DNA from: Jilunia laotingensis
Lineage (GTDB): Bacteria > Bacteroidota > Bacteroidia > Bacteroidales > Bacteroidaceae
Assembly: GCF_014385165.1 (NCBI RefSeq)
Contig: NZ_JACRTF010000001.1
Location: 1,178,001-1,242,000 of the forward strand
Length of the DNA: 64,000 bases
Reading direction: 5' to 3'
Part shown: positions 8,038 to 15,798 of the stretch, piece by piece
Layout: each line of letters opens with the position of its first letter
Numbering within the stretch: the stretch's first letter is position 1
The notes under the pieces: generated by a model
Database searches by the model: none
The model's input: the letters and a program-made list of their open reading frames with translations, nothing else
Told to the model about the DNA's origin: nothing
Translations under genes and position numbers: made by a program

Positions 8038-8325
8038 TTACTGGACTTCTGAAAGAATTCTTTTTAAGAATGATTCCATATTAGATAAATCAGGATTAAC
8101 ATCTTCAATAATTACGCTATCCCCTTTTGTAGCATTCCAAATCTCTAGAGGTCCCCAATAATCATACCATAATTCAACCATTTCTTCATTTTTGAACTCC
8201 CCCGCATCTAAAGCACTTTCTAAGTTACCAACAAGCAAATAATATGATAATTCTCCCCTACGAAAAGCCTCTATAAATTCAAGCATCTCGCACAAAAGTC
8301 TTAATTGGTGTTCGTTATATTTCAT
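8038..8325 (-). CDS. Small acidic protein, putative immunity protein
   Basis: A 95-aa protein from ATG at 8325 (MKYNEHQLRLLCEMLEF...). It is soluble, mostly helical by composition, acidic, with the aromatic stretch ELWYDYWGPLEIW. Size, acidity and place at the distal end of the RHS cassette array suggest an immunity protein whose toxin partner has been lost; the nearest toxin remnants are beyond the IS982 fragment. I do not recognise the family. The longer reading to 8403 adds an unlikely hydrophobic N-terminus. Confidence 0.5.
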   Translation of the reverse strand: MKYNEHQLRLLCEMLEFIEAFRRGELSYYLLVGNLESALDAGEFKNEEMVELWYDYWGPLEIWNATKGDSVIIEDVNPDLSNMESFLKRILSEVQ

Positions 8326-8432
8326 TGTCAATACCATGTTCACAGAGGCTAAAATTACAGAGATTTTTTGTATGGTAGATGAATTTTTGCAAGGAATTTG
8401 CATTATAACAGGAAAAACACAAAGAATATGTT

Positions 8433-9058
8433 TGCAAACACCTGAAAATCCTATTTCCCGAGCGCGTATCCTATAATCGCTTTGTGGAATTAGAAAAGGA
8501 GGTGCTGTTCCTTTTGACCATTTTTATCAAAAAGTCCTATTGGGGATCTACACAGGTATCAGTTTTGCCGATTCGACTCCCCTGCGCGTCCGCTGCAATC
8601 AGCGGATACTAATTCACAAAAACTTTGAGGGGTTTGCCGAGTATGGGAAATGTCCTATGAGATGGTTCTTCGCGTTTAAACTTCACTTGATCATCAACAA
8701 CAAAGGAGAAATACAGAACTTCATGTTTACTCCTGGAAATGTGAATGATCGTGAACCTTTAAGACAAGGGGACTTTCTGGCAAATATAAAAGGGAAATTA
8801 TGCACCGATAAGGAATATATCGGACAGGCGTTCTCTAAGAATCTCTTCCTTAATGTCATACAGCTTCTCACAAGGGCACTGATAGAAACAGGCAACGATG
8901 AATTGATGAGCATCCCACAGATTGAACACTCCAAACACCGATCATTCAACAATTTCATTGTAAACGCCCTTTCAGTAATTTCTGCTTATTGCTTCTCTGA
9001 GAAGAAGCCAGTCATAAATGTGAATTTTATCAATGACTCACAGCTCGAAATCTTCTGA
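8433..9058 (+). mobile_element. Decayed IS982-family transposase
   Basis: Plus-strand translation gives IS982-type transposase pieces. LFPERVSYNRFVELEKEV lies in one frame at about 8440-8505, then after loss of one A in the A-run near 8528-8532 the next frame carries FADSTPLRV, a GKCPMRWFFAFKLHL segment and FTPGNVNDREPL. A further in-frame deletion joins IQLLT to RALIETGNDEL. The C-terminus (IEHSKHRSFNNFIVNALS) and the downstream TTATATCGAATTCACGTT motif are present. The N-terminal third is missing. It is a dead remnant inserted in the toxin array, opposite in direction to its neighbours, and it borders a truncated zinc-peptidase toxin fragment. Confidence 0.8.
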
Positions 9059-9060
9059 TG

Positions 9061-9231
9061 TTATATCGAATTCACGTTAATTATCATTATCTTACGTTGT
9101 TCTAGTGTAACAGTTGTAGCAATTTTTCCCGATCTCATCAAATTGCTCCAGCCTGTTGCACTTTCATGAGACAATCCTGTGGGATGACCAAATTCATGTA
9201 AAACAGTTCGGGTACTACTTCTAAAAACGTT
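9061..9231 (-). pseudogene. Toxin-tip remnant with metzincin-type zinc motif
   Basis: This minus-strand frame has no start codon but encodes RTVLHEFGHPTGLSHES..., a perfect HExxHxxGxxH zinc-binding motif, followed by SNLMRSG, which fits a Met-turn, and ends at a TAA that abuts the IS982 remnant. It looks like the C-terminal end of a metallopeptidase toxin tip whose N-terminal portion has been lost. An in-frame TGA lies at about 9232-9234. No immunity gene can be assigned to it with confidence. Confidence 0.55.
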
Positions 9232-9352
9232 TCATATGTCTCCATAAGTGAAAATATAATAGTAGTGTTGTACTTGAAGCACAACAATCAATAACTTGAA
9301 TATAATAAAAAAATCCAAGCCATGCAAAAATCATAAAAAGGGACTATTGCTT

Positions 9353-9459
9353 TTAAAGAAATTCAGAAACATTTTGTAATTGCTCTACTAATTTCCATCT
9401 TTTGACTTAATTGTAGAATCAAACCAAAGTATGCCTGTATCAACCATTGTTTTCATTAT
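9353..9459 (-). pseudogene. Fragment of a CPCC-type immunity gene
   Basis: The minus strand matches the 3' third of the intact CPCC gene at 11898-12152: it can be read as QWL...WFD...K and then, after one missing T, WKLVEQLQNVSEFL and stop. The frameshift and the absence of the cysteine-rich N-terminus show it is dead. It lies directly behind the 81-aa membrane immunity gene, so it probably marks a former cassette. Confidence 0.6.
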
Positions 9460-9462
9460 CAA

Positions 9463-9708
9463 TTATTTTTTTAGAAATATTGAACTTGATAAGAATATAA
9501 CATTTATTGCTACATAACATCCAAAACAATATAACCATGTTATTTGAGATTTTAAATAACCAACAGCGAACCCTATGTCTATGTTATCCAATTTTGGAGG
9601 TTCCTCTATCTCGTATTTGAAACTTACCATACTATTAATAATTGCATAAGCAATTATTAATAGTATAACAATAGAGACTATAAAATATATAATTCTAAAC
9701 CATCTCAT
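9463..9708 (-). CDS. Small two-helix membrane protein, putative immunity to the papain-like tip
   Basis: An 81-aa protein with an N-terminal membrane helix (IIYFIVSIVILLIIAYAII), a short polar loop (FKYEIEEPPKLDNIDIG) and a second helix (TWLYCFGCYVAINVIFL). It begins 3 bp downstream of the toxin-tip ORF at 9712, the usual toxin-then-immunity order. An inner-membrane location fits an effector that acts in the periplasm or on the envelope. No named family was recognised. Because the toxin frame upstream is broken, this gene may now act only as protection against siblings that carry the same tip. Confidence 0.55.
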   Translation of the reverse strand: MRWFRIIYFIVSIVILLIIAYAIINSMVSFKYEIEEPPKLDNIDIGFAVGYLKSQITWLYCFGCYVAINVIFLSSSIFLKK

Positions 9709-9711
9709 AAT

Positions 9712-10799
9712 TTATTTAGTTTTATGGATTATACTTCCAGCTTTGGATATTTTATTTAAATAGTTCTGCATTAATACCGGAAGTATAAATCTTTTAGTTA
9801 CAGGAATCGTTGAATACGTACCGAATGAACTACTTTGTTGTAGAATATTCCCTTTTAAAGCATTCGATCCGCTTTCATTTAAAACATCAGAAACGACAGT
9901 AGTACAATTATTACTTGTCAAATTATATTCATCTATCACATGTGCAGAAGGATTATCTTTATATATTCCTTTATCAGGAGTTATGGCAGATGAATTAAAT
10001 TTTTTATCCATAGCAGTTGCTATGATCTCATCGGTTACGTCTGCCACAACAAATACGGACATTCCATCTTCACTTTTATCATTATTATAAGCTTTTGCTT
10101 CATCTCCTGTCAATTTTAAGAGAACTCCAGGACCATTTGCCAAAGAGTTAAAACTCCCATCAGGACCTTTATTTGTTCCATTATATCGACCATAACTGTA
10201 GACAACCATATTATTTCCTTCACCAACACTTATCCAAGTGTGTCCTGTAGCATGAGTTTCCGTATAAACTCGAACAGAATCTCCCCCGGGATCGACAAAT
10301 CTTACCGGATTATTTAAGCAGTAAGCATATGGACTCACCGAATAATACTTCTCACACAAAGGATCCGGTGTGGGAAAGAACCAATCGTCTTTCATTCGCG
10401 CACCGTAATCATACCAGTTCAACCCGTGCATCGTTTCCAGTTCCTTGCCATTAAACTTGTATGGCTGCTCACCGTCCCCCTTACTGTTAAAAATGCCACC
10501 GAAAGGGTAATAGTTATTAGACTGTTCAACCGTCTTCCCGTCCTCGTTCATTACCACACGGACGTTGCCCAAATAATCCTTTAAGAAGTAATAGTAGATG
10601 GGGCTAGTACCGCCCAAGGTGATATAGCCATCTTCCGTAAGGATGCAGTTGAAATACTTCACGAGCAAAGTCATAGCCATTATCCACGATTGCGCTATTA
10701 TAAATGATATTACTGTAATAAATGGTGGTGAGGTATCTCTCTTGAGCATACCTCCCATCGTTTTGCTTTAAACTTCCTTTCCGGCAAATGATAGGATAA
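9712..10799 (-). pseudogene. Displaced RHS cassette with NlpC/P60- or papain-like tip (frameshifted)
   Basis: The cassette carries the last part of the RHS core (NVRVVMNEDG, YYPFGGIF, HGLNWYDYGARM, DPLCEKYYSVSPYAYCLNNP) and then a tip of about 190 residues. The tip has an early HTWISVGEGNN segment with a His and a later NNCTTVVSDVLN with a Cys, the order expected in circularly permuted papain/NlpC-like amidase or lipid-hydrolase folds. The 5' core portion (RYLTTIYYSNIIYNS...) lies in a different frame from the rest: a shift occurs at about 10641-10650, just before ILTEDGY. There is no signal peptide or natural start. It directly follows the stop of the immunity gene at 10800 and is followed by a membrane immunity gene. 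Its core is nearly identical to that at 14966-15205. Confidence 0.7.
10331..10570. repeat. Near-identical RHS-core direct repeat, copy 1
   Basis: These 240 bp match 14966-15205 in the same orientation with only about three differences. Both encode the end of the RHS core, from NVRVVMNEDG to the ..YSVSP.. region. The two copies could recombine and delete or exchange the roughly 4.6 kb between them. Confidence 0.85.
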
Positions 10800-11180
10800 C
10801 TAGAAATGAACAAAGAACATATCAGTTTCTTCTCCTTCATCAATCATATTAATATTAAGTGAAACAAGGAAGAAAAGAACATTATTAATATCATCCATAT
10901 TCCATCCTATCTCCTCCAAATATTTAATAAGTTCCTTTTCTGAAACTATAATTTTATCAATGGAAATCCATTCTTTTTGCTTCAAGATGTCCAAAAGTTC
11001 AGTAGCCATTTTCAGATGGTTCAAATTAGAATAATGCCATACAAACCTTTGCATATCATCATCAGTATACATAATTACCCCTTCGACTTCATCTTTTCGT
11101 ATTCTTACTTCAATTATATATGCATCAAATACATTGAAGAAAGAACATAAAAATCTAACAATACAATTCCAGTTATTCAT
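10800..11180 (-). CDS. Putative immunity protein (126 aa)
   Basis: A soluble, acidic 126-aa protein (MNNWNCIVRFLCSFFNVFDAYI..., later ELIKYLEEIGWNMDDINN). It begins 21 bp after the stop of the toxin-tip fragment at 11201, the expected toxin-immunity order, and its stop codon is immediately followed by RHS-core sequence of the next cassette. This pattern, immunity gene then core seam, is repeated elsewhere in the array. I do not recognise the family; the immunity role is inferred from position. Confidence 0.5.
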   Translation of the reverse strand: MNNWNCIVRFLCSFFNVFDAYIIEVRIRKDEVEGVIMYTDDDMQRFVWHYSNLNHLKMATELLDILKQKEWISIDKIIVSEKELIKYLEEIGWNMDDINNVLFFLVSLNINMIDEGEETDMFFVHF

Positions 11181-11200
11181 ACTACATATTATACTTTTAA

Positions 11201-11365
11201 TTATTTAACTCCGGATTCTATCCATATATGCTTGGCTTCAATACTTTTTCCTAGGCCTTCAACGTATACATGTGGCACTTTACCTGTACCTTTTACTCCG
11301 TGCAAATCCATTCTGACCCTTCCACCAAATTGACTAACCACTTTTTTCATTACATTTAAACGCAT
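11201..11365 (-). pseudogene. Toxin-tip fragment resembling polymorphic toxin type 24
   Basis: A 54-codon ORF from ATG at 11365 reads MRLNVMKKVVSQFGGRVRM... then DLHGVKGTGKVPHVYVEG... and ends ...KHIWIESGVK. The R-M-D-L-H-G and PHVYVE elements resemble the C-terminal end of the 'bacterial toxin 24' type nuclease-like tips of RHS proteins; this assignment is from memory of the pattern. There is no RHS core before it, so it is an orphan 3' piece of a former toxin. The immunity gene at 10800-11180 follows 20 bp later. Confidence 0.5.
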
Positions 11366-11424
11366 ACACCTTTTGGAATATTAAAATGCGAGATTTATAT
11401 GACAACGTATTTTTTCACCAGGCT

Positions 11425-11679
11425 TCATTCTAGTAAAGTATCAATCAATTTATCTAAGATTTCACCCTCCTCTGTCAGCTCATAATTTGCATCAAATCCT
11501 CTATACTGTAATTGCAAATTAGCCCAATCTCTTATCTCATTTGAAGTAACATTATCCAACTCAATCCAAAAGCAATTTCCAACTTTATTTATCTTTAACT
11601 TTAAAATTAAGTCTTCCCTATTTTCAAAAAGATTATCATTTAAATAATCCATTTGATCTCGATTTAATTTAATTATCAT
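11425..11679 (-). CDS. Putative immunity protein (84 aa)
   Basis: An 84-aa soluble acidic protein (MIIKLNRDQMDYLNDNLFEN..., ending LDKLIDTLLE). Its ATG overlaps the TGA of the upstream toxin-tip fragment (11676-11864), a typical translational coupling of toxin and immunity genes. No named family was recognised. It is intact although its toxin has lost the N-terminal part, as expected if immunity genes are kept as protection. Confidence 0.55.
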   Translation of the reverse strand: MIIKLNRDQMDYLNDNLFENREDLILKLKINKVGNCFWIELDNVTSNEIRDWANLQLQYRGFDANYELTEEGEILDKLIDTLLE

Positions 11680-11864
11680 TGTCCTAGTTGTTTTAAAAGT
11701 TTTATAGCTTTAGTAGTAAATGTAGGATTTACTGATATAATTTTTCCTGTTTGTGGATTTATAACTACCTCTCCAAATTGCCCAATGTCAAATTCCGTAT
11801 GGTTCATCATTCTAGGATGTAGTAGTCCATAATTTAATAAATAAGCAGGACTTGACCTACTTTT
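11676..11864 (-). pseudogene. Orphan 3' end of a toxin tip
   Basis: A frame of about 62 codons, with a TAA just upstream and no start, reads KSRSSPAYLLNYGLLHPRMM, then a segment with FDIGQFGEVVINPQTGK, and ends KLLKQLGQ. The HPRMMNHTEFDIGQFGEVV pattern looks like the conserved end of a nuclease-type tip. The stop codon overlaps the start of the immunity gene at 11679. It carries no RHS core, so the cassette has been cut down to its last exonuclease-sized piece plus immunity gene. Confidence 0.5.
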
Positions 11865-11897
11865 TTATGTTAATTCAAAACTTAACGAACTATTGAC

Positions 11898-12152
11898 TTA
11901 AAGGAATTCAGAAATGTTTTGTAACTGCTCTACCAACTTCCAATCTTTTGGCTTTTTTGTAATATCAAACCAAGGTGTGCCCTGTTCCAACCATTGTATT
12001 CTATATCTACGTATCGAAGTTAACGTATAATCTTCATTACCAAATTCAACACCGCAACATGGACATATTTCAAATGTGGGAGTTTCTCCATCATCTCCCC
12101 ATGGCTTATCCATTAAATATAAGCCACAAACTCTACAATAATGATCATTCAT
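11898..12152 (-). CDS. CPCC cysteine-rich family protein, putative immunity
   Basis: The 84-aa protein has CRVCGLYL near the N-terminus, then ICPCCGVEFG, the signature of the cysteine-rich CPCC family, with four cysteines that probably bind zinc. It continues with RYRIQWLEQGTPWF and a WKLVEQLQNISEF C-terminus. CPCC proteins have been predicted as immunity proteins of polymorphic toxins. It lies behind the DUF3997-like gene at 12256 and has no adjacent toxin of its own. Its 33-bp upstream leader is almost identical to that of the YD-repeat gene 11 kb away, and a broken copy of its 3' end lies at 9353-9459. Confidence 0.7.
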   Translation of the reverse strand: MNDHYCRVCGLYLMDKPWGDDGETPTFEICPCCGVEFGNEDYTLTSIRRYRIQWLEQGTPWFDITKKPKDWKLVEQLQNISEFL

Positions 12153-12182
12153 ATTTTATTGGTTTAAATGGATTATTAATAA
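12150..12182 (-). repeat. 33-bp leader shared with the YD-repeat gene, copy 1
   Basis: The sequence from the ATG of the CPCC gene back to 12182 matches 23573-23605 at 32 of 33 positions, in both cases ending exactly at the start codon. It suggests that a translation leader was copied by recombination. Confidence 0.75.
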
Positions 12183-12255
12183 TTTATATGTACACCCCGG
12201 TACTTTATATAAATATTACACCGTCTTCGAATGAGAATTTACAACAAAATTCCAA

Positions 12256-12666
12256 TCAGAAATCCCCAATTCTATTATAATTTGATTTTAATATTAAATT
12301 AATATTCCTATCTTTTACCTGTTTACAAAATTCAATAAAATCCAAATAAATTTCAGATTTCATTTTTGACTTTTCAACAATCCAAAAGATTGTATTTTTC
12401 GTCTTTATATCTTTTGTTTTTGCAATAATAAAACTTTCATTATAATTATATTCCAAAACTAGAGGAGGTATAACTTCATTTCCTGTACCTTTATATTTTT
12501 CTGAAGCATGATGAATAATTGATTGAGGATGGTCTTGTATATATCTATATCCACTCCCTAAGTCAATGCTATCATCTATCCTAATGAATATCGGATAAAC
12601 TAATAACACAACAACTAAACTTAATACAATAAAGCCCCCCAAAAATGCACAAATTATTTTTCTCAT
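12256..12666 (-). CDS. Single-pass envelope protein resembling DUF3997, putative immunity
   Basis: A 136-aa protein with an N-terminal membrane helix or signal (IICAFLGGFIVLSLVVVLLVY), then a periplasmic domain with DLGSGYRYIQDHP, VLEYNYNESFIIAKT and a basic C-terminus. The 'D..GY.Y' plus 'Y..sfIiAk' pattern is like DUF3997 proteins, which occur as immunity proteins. It starts 2 bp after the TAA that ends the read-through extension of the RHS toxin at 12776. This spacing suggests that the original toxin ended there. Confidence 0.55.
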   Translation of the reverse strand: MRKIICAFLGGFIVLSLVVVLLVYPIFIRIDDSIDLGSGYRYIQDHPQSIIHHASEKYKGTGNEVIPPLVLEYNYNESFIIAKTKDIKTKNTIFWIVEKSKMKSEIYLDFIEFCKQVKDRNINLILKSNYNRIGDF

Positions 12667-12775
12667 TTTATTTGGTTTTAATTTTCCCTACTCCATACAT
12701 AATTAGAGGAAAACCATGAGTGTCATCCACTCCTATCCTCTTTCTTTCCCAATACATTAAATTATCACGAGTTCC

Positions 12776-13984
12776 TTATGGTTTACCATTTACTAATGGA
12801 TTATAATAATCCCAATCATAACCATCCGTAAACAATCTGACTGTTCCTTTTGAAGCATCTAATAGTTGAATTTGAGTGTTACCTAAAGCATAGGTTGAAG
12901 CTCTAGATTCAGCATTGCCAAAATTAACAAAATTGAATAAATTTACATCACCTTTTCCCCCTTCATTTAATCCTATATTTTTCACACTCAAGTTACCGAA
13001 ATTTATTTTAGATGCATCTAGATACAATGTGTTGTCAGCAGTAGGATTATCCATTGCTCCAGGATGTGTTTTCGCCCATGCAATTCCTTCTGAAATTGTT
13101 ACAACTCCATCATAATCTGGTCTATTAGGTATCCCGGCTACATGTTCATCCATTTTTATACGTGCTTCTTTAGTCGTTTCGCCAGCATATAACACTTTTT
13201 GTGCGTCCGCTTGTGACATTCCTTGAGAAAAGTCTTTTTTATCAATAACTAATGCAGCTCCTGAAATACCATGATCATCTGTTCCTAAAAATTCGCCATC
13301 AATTCCATAAATTGGGGACAATCCATTTGAATCAACAAATTTTACAGGGTTATTCAGACAATACGCATACGGACTCACCGAATGATACTTCTCGCACAAC
13401 GGGTCAATCGACATAAACCGCCAATTACCCCTCATACGAGCAACGAAATCAGACCAGTTCAATCCGTGCATGGGGTCAAACTCCTTACCGCCAAACTTGA
13501 AGGGATGTTCGCCATCCTCCTTGTTCTTAAAAATACCACCAAAAGGATAATAGCCGTTCGATTGTTTAACCGTCGCACCGTCCTCGTTCATAACGACACG
13601 GACATTGCTCAGATGATCATTAAGAAAATAATGGTAGACGGAGGTGTCACCATTCATAGTGATATAACCTTCTTCAGTAAGAATGCGTTCAAGGCTTACA
13701 TCAGGTGTGGTCACGAAAAAACCGCTGCCCTTACTGACACAATTATAAATGAGGTTGCCGCAATTTTTGGTGGTGGTTATGTAGCAGTCGGGCAATTTTT
13801 TGATTGGAATGTTTAGCAAGGGAAAGGAAGCCATCGGGGTGAAAATAAACCCATAGGCGGTCACGTGCGTGACACTGCGTCTTAAGCTGTTGGAATCATA
13901 ACCGTAAGAAATGCTACGGGGATTGCCATCACACAGAAAAGCGATGTCATTCGGGAGATTCAGGCAATCATTCTTTTGAATCAT
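12776..13984 (-). CDS. Displaced RHS cassette with unidentified tip, probably cut short by a nonsense codon
   Basis: A 402-aa ORF without signal peptide that begins in the RHS core (CLNLPNDIAF, RILTEEGYITM, YYPFGGIF, EFDPMHGLNW, SIDPLCEKYHSVSPYAYCLNNP) and continues into a tip of about 200 residues (YGIDGEFLGTDDHG..., ending DYYNPLVNGKP). After the TAA at 12776-12778 the same frame stays open for 35 codons (GTRDNLMYWERKRIGV...) and ends 2 bp before the immunity gene, so the TAA looks like a recent nonsense mutation. The 5' end overlaps the 3' end of the upstream DUF1871-like gene by 17 bp. The tip was not recognised; it may be an enzyme with its last active-site segment in the lost part. Confidence 0.65.
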   Translation of the reverse strand: MIQKNDCLNLPNDIAFLCDGNPRSISYGYDSNSLRRSVTHVTAYGFIFTPMASFPLLNIPIKKLPDCYITTTKNCGNLIYNCVSKGSGFFVTTPDVSLERILTEEGYITMNGDTSVYHYFLNDHLSNVRVVMNEDGATVKQSNGYYPFGGIFKNKEDGEHPFKFGGKEFDPMHGLNWSDFVARMRGNWRFMSIDPLCEKYHSVSPYAYCLNNPVKFVDSNGLSPIYGIDGEFLGTDDHGISGAALVIDKKDFSQGMSQADAQKVLYAGETTKEARIKMDEHVAGIPNRPDYDGVVTISEGIAWAKTHPGAMDNPTADNTLYLDASKINFGNLSVKNIGLNEGGKGDVNLFNFVNFGNAESRASTYALGNTQIQLLDASKGTVRLFTDGYDWDYYNPLVNGKP

Positions 13985-14237
13985 GATAAACTTGCATCAA
14001 ATTATCGCACACCTTTTGTAAATCTTCAAAATGTTCTCTATTATGAGGATCATAACTTAAACCTATATCGTCCACTAACATTGTCTCAAGATAATTAATC
14101 AGCTCCTGACGATTTTGAATAAAATGGAGAATCTTGGGAATATATCCTCTATATTCATCCGATGCGATTTTTACACCAACTCCGATAGGATCCCATTCAG
14201 CCAAAATGTTATTTATCTTTTCAAAAATTTCATTCAT
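13968..14237 (-). CDS. DUF1871-like immunity protein
   Basis: An 89-aa acidic protein (MNEIFEKINNILAEWDPIGV...). The W-D-P-x-G-V motif followed by a DEY a few residues later, and an overall helical make-up, match DUF1871, a family seen as immunity proteins next to toxin genes. It starts 40 bp after the toxin ORF at 14278 (BECR/DUF4258-like tip), so these two form a likely toxin-immunity pair. Its last codons run directly into the RHS core seam of the next cassette (CLNLP at about 13966). Confidence 0.65.
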   Translation of the reverse strand: MNEIFEKINNILAEWDPIGVGVKIASDEYRGYIPKILHFIQNRQELINYLETMLVDDIGLSYDPHNREHFEDLQKVCDNLMQVYHDSKE

Positions 14238-14277
14238 ATTTTCTTGATTTATTTAAAGGGAATAAGTAAACCTTCAT

Positions 14278-15798
14278 TTACTTTTTTGGTGTACCAGAAG
14301 CGTTACTAAATAGTGTAATTATTTCCCCTTTTTCATTTATAACTACCGTATTTCCACCTAATGTGTATCGAGTTTGTGATCCATATCGCACTACACCTTG
14401 TGTGACCTTACCTTCTTTTACTATTTTTATAATATCGGCAGGTTTAAAGCCTCTCGTAATAATCTGCTGTGCCGCATGCTTTTTTATTCCTTTAATTACA
14501 TTATTTACAACTTTAGTTCCTTCTATTGTTCCTACCTTTCCTAATGTAGTTATTGCACCAACAGCTTCAATTCCACTAATTAGTGCTTCTAATGTCAATA
14601 ATGTTTGCCCAACTTTCAATCCTAATTCATGATTTTCCCGATTATTCAATTTATTGAATAATTCTGATTTAGAATTCTCTGAAAGTGGACTGTCCTTGCC
14701 TAGGAACTGGTTCTGCAACTTATTACTGGAATATATAAATTCAAAGGCATTTACCGGTTTAGTAGCTATCACACCAGCGTTCTGGTATGCATTGAAATAG
14801 GAATCCTTGCCCATTTGTATGGAAACTTGAGAACCTACATATGTATACCCTTCCAAAGACTCTTCACCTTCCTGCCAAAAATAACTCCCAGTCTCATTGT
14901 GGCGATACCAGCCATTCCCGTCAGGATCTATGCAGTTGATCGGATTATTATTGCAGAACGCATACGGACTCACCGAATAATACTTCTCACACAAAGGATC
15001 CGGTGTGGGAAAGAACCAATCGTCTTTCATTCGCGCACCGTAATCATACCAGTTCAACCCGTGCATCGTTTCCAGTTCCTTACCATTAAACTTGTATGGC
15101 TGCTCACCGTCCCCCTTACTGTTGAAAATGCCACCGAAAGGGTAATAGTTATTAGACTGTTCAACCGTCTTCCCGTCCTCGTTCATTACCACACGGACGT
15201 TACCCAGATGATCCTTCAGGAAATAATGGTAGACAGGGGCAGTACCGTCCAGGGTGATATAGCCATCCTCCGTCAGAATACGTTCCAAACCATCTTCCAG
15301 AAGGGACATCGATGTGCCGTTGTCTCTTGACAACGAACTGTAGATCATGTTCCCGCAATAGGTGGTGGTATTGATGTACTTCTTACCCTTGCCACCGATG
15401 ATGATGCCGCCCGGAAGCGAAGGAGAAACCATGGGAACTAGGGACGAAGTGACGGGGGTGATATGTTCGACACGGTGCTTGAAACCGGAAACGTCATAAT
15501 GGTAAGAAATCTCCTTTGAGCCTTCCTCTGTGGCCGAGAACGTCACTTGGTTAGGAAGGTTCAAGGGATTATAAGAAATGGGGGGCAATCCTGAATAATA
15601 AAGCTTAGAGCAGAATGCAGTAAGAGTAGTTTCCACTACTCGAAGACTAGAACTCCTTGTGAACTGGGCATAACTCATTACCATGAACTGGTCACAACAA
15701 GTGAACTTCTTAGTTTTGTGGTCTCCTTTATATTTATCAAGTTCATAATCAGGGACAAGATCCATGATTTGAGCAAAAACAGTCTTTCCAGTTGGCAT
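14278..15798 (-). CDS. IS4 transposase fragment fused in frame to an RHS cassette with an RNase-like tip
   Basis: From ATG at 15798, about 65 residues (MPTGKTVFAQIMDLVPDYEL, later FTCCDQFMVMSYAQFTRSSS and LRVVETTL) are the N-terminus of an IS4-family (DUF4372-type) transposase. At about 15597 the frame runs without a break into RHS core (PPISYNPLNLPNQVTFS..., ERILTEDGYITLDG, YYPFGGIF, DPLCEKYYSVSPYAF). The last 200 residues are the tip; its end (KHAAQQIITRGFKPADIIKI, then GGNTVVINEKGEIITL) matches the DUF4258/BECR-type RNase pattern with an early His and a GGNTVVI strand. There is no signal peptide, so any product would stay in the cytoplasm. The DUF1871-like gene follows as immunity. Confidence 0.7.
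   Translation of the reverse strand: MPTGKTVFAQIMDLVPDYELDKYKGDHKTKKFTCCDQFMVMSYAQFTRSSSLRVVETTLTAFCSKLYYSGLPPISYNPLNLPNQVTFSATEEGSKEISYHYDVSGFKHRVEHITPVTSSLVPMVSPSLPGGIIIGGKGKKYINTTTYCGNMIYSSLSRDNGTSMSLLEDGLERILTEDGYITLDGTAPVYHYFLKDHLGNVRVVMNEDGKTVEQSNNYYPFGGIFNSKGDGEQPYKFNGKELETMHGLNWYDYGARMKDDWFFPTPDPLCEKYYSVSPYAFCNNNPINCIDPDGNGWYRHNETGSYFWQEGEESLEGYTYVGSQVSIQMGKDSYFNAYQNAGVIATKPVNAFEFIYSSNKLQNQFLGKDSPLSENSKSELFNKLNNRENHELGLKVGQTLLTLEALISGIEAVGAITTLGKVGTIEGTKVVNNVIKGIKKHAAQQIITRGFKPADIIKIVKEGKVTQGVVRYGSQTRYTLGGNTVVINEKGEIITLFSNASGTPKK
14966..15205. repeat. Near-identical RHS-core direct repeat, copy 2
   Basis: Partner of 10331-10570: 240 bp in the same orientation with about three differences. 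The encoded core segment is the same in the two cassettes although the tips are unrelated. Confidence 0.85.

Noticed and set aside
7796..8161. 121-codon plus-strand ORF at the edge of the toxin array
   Set aside because: Antisense to the 8038 gene and its downstream remnant, which continue the minus-strand gene order.
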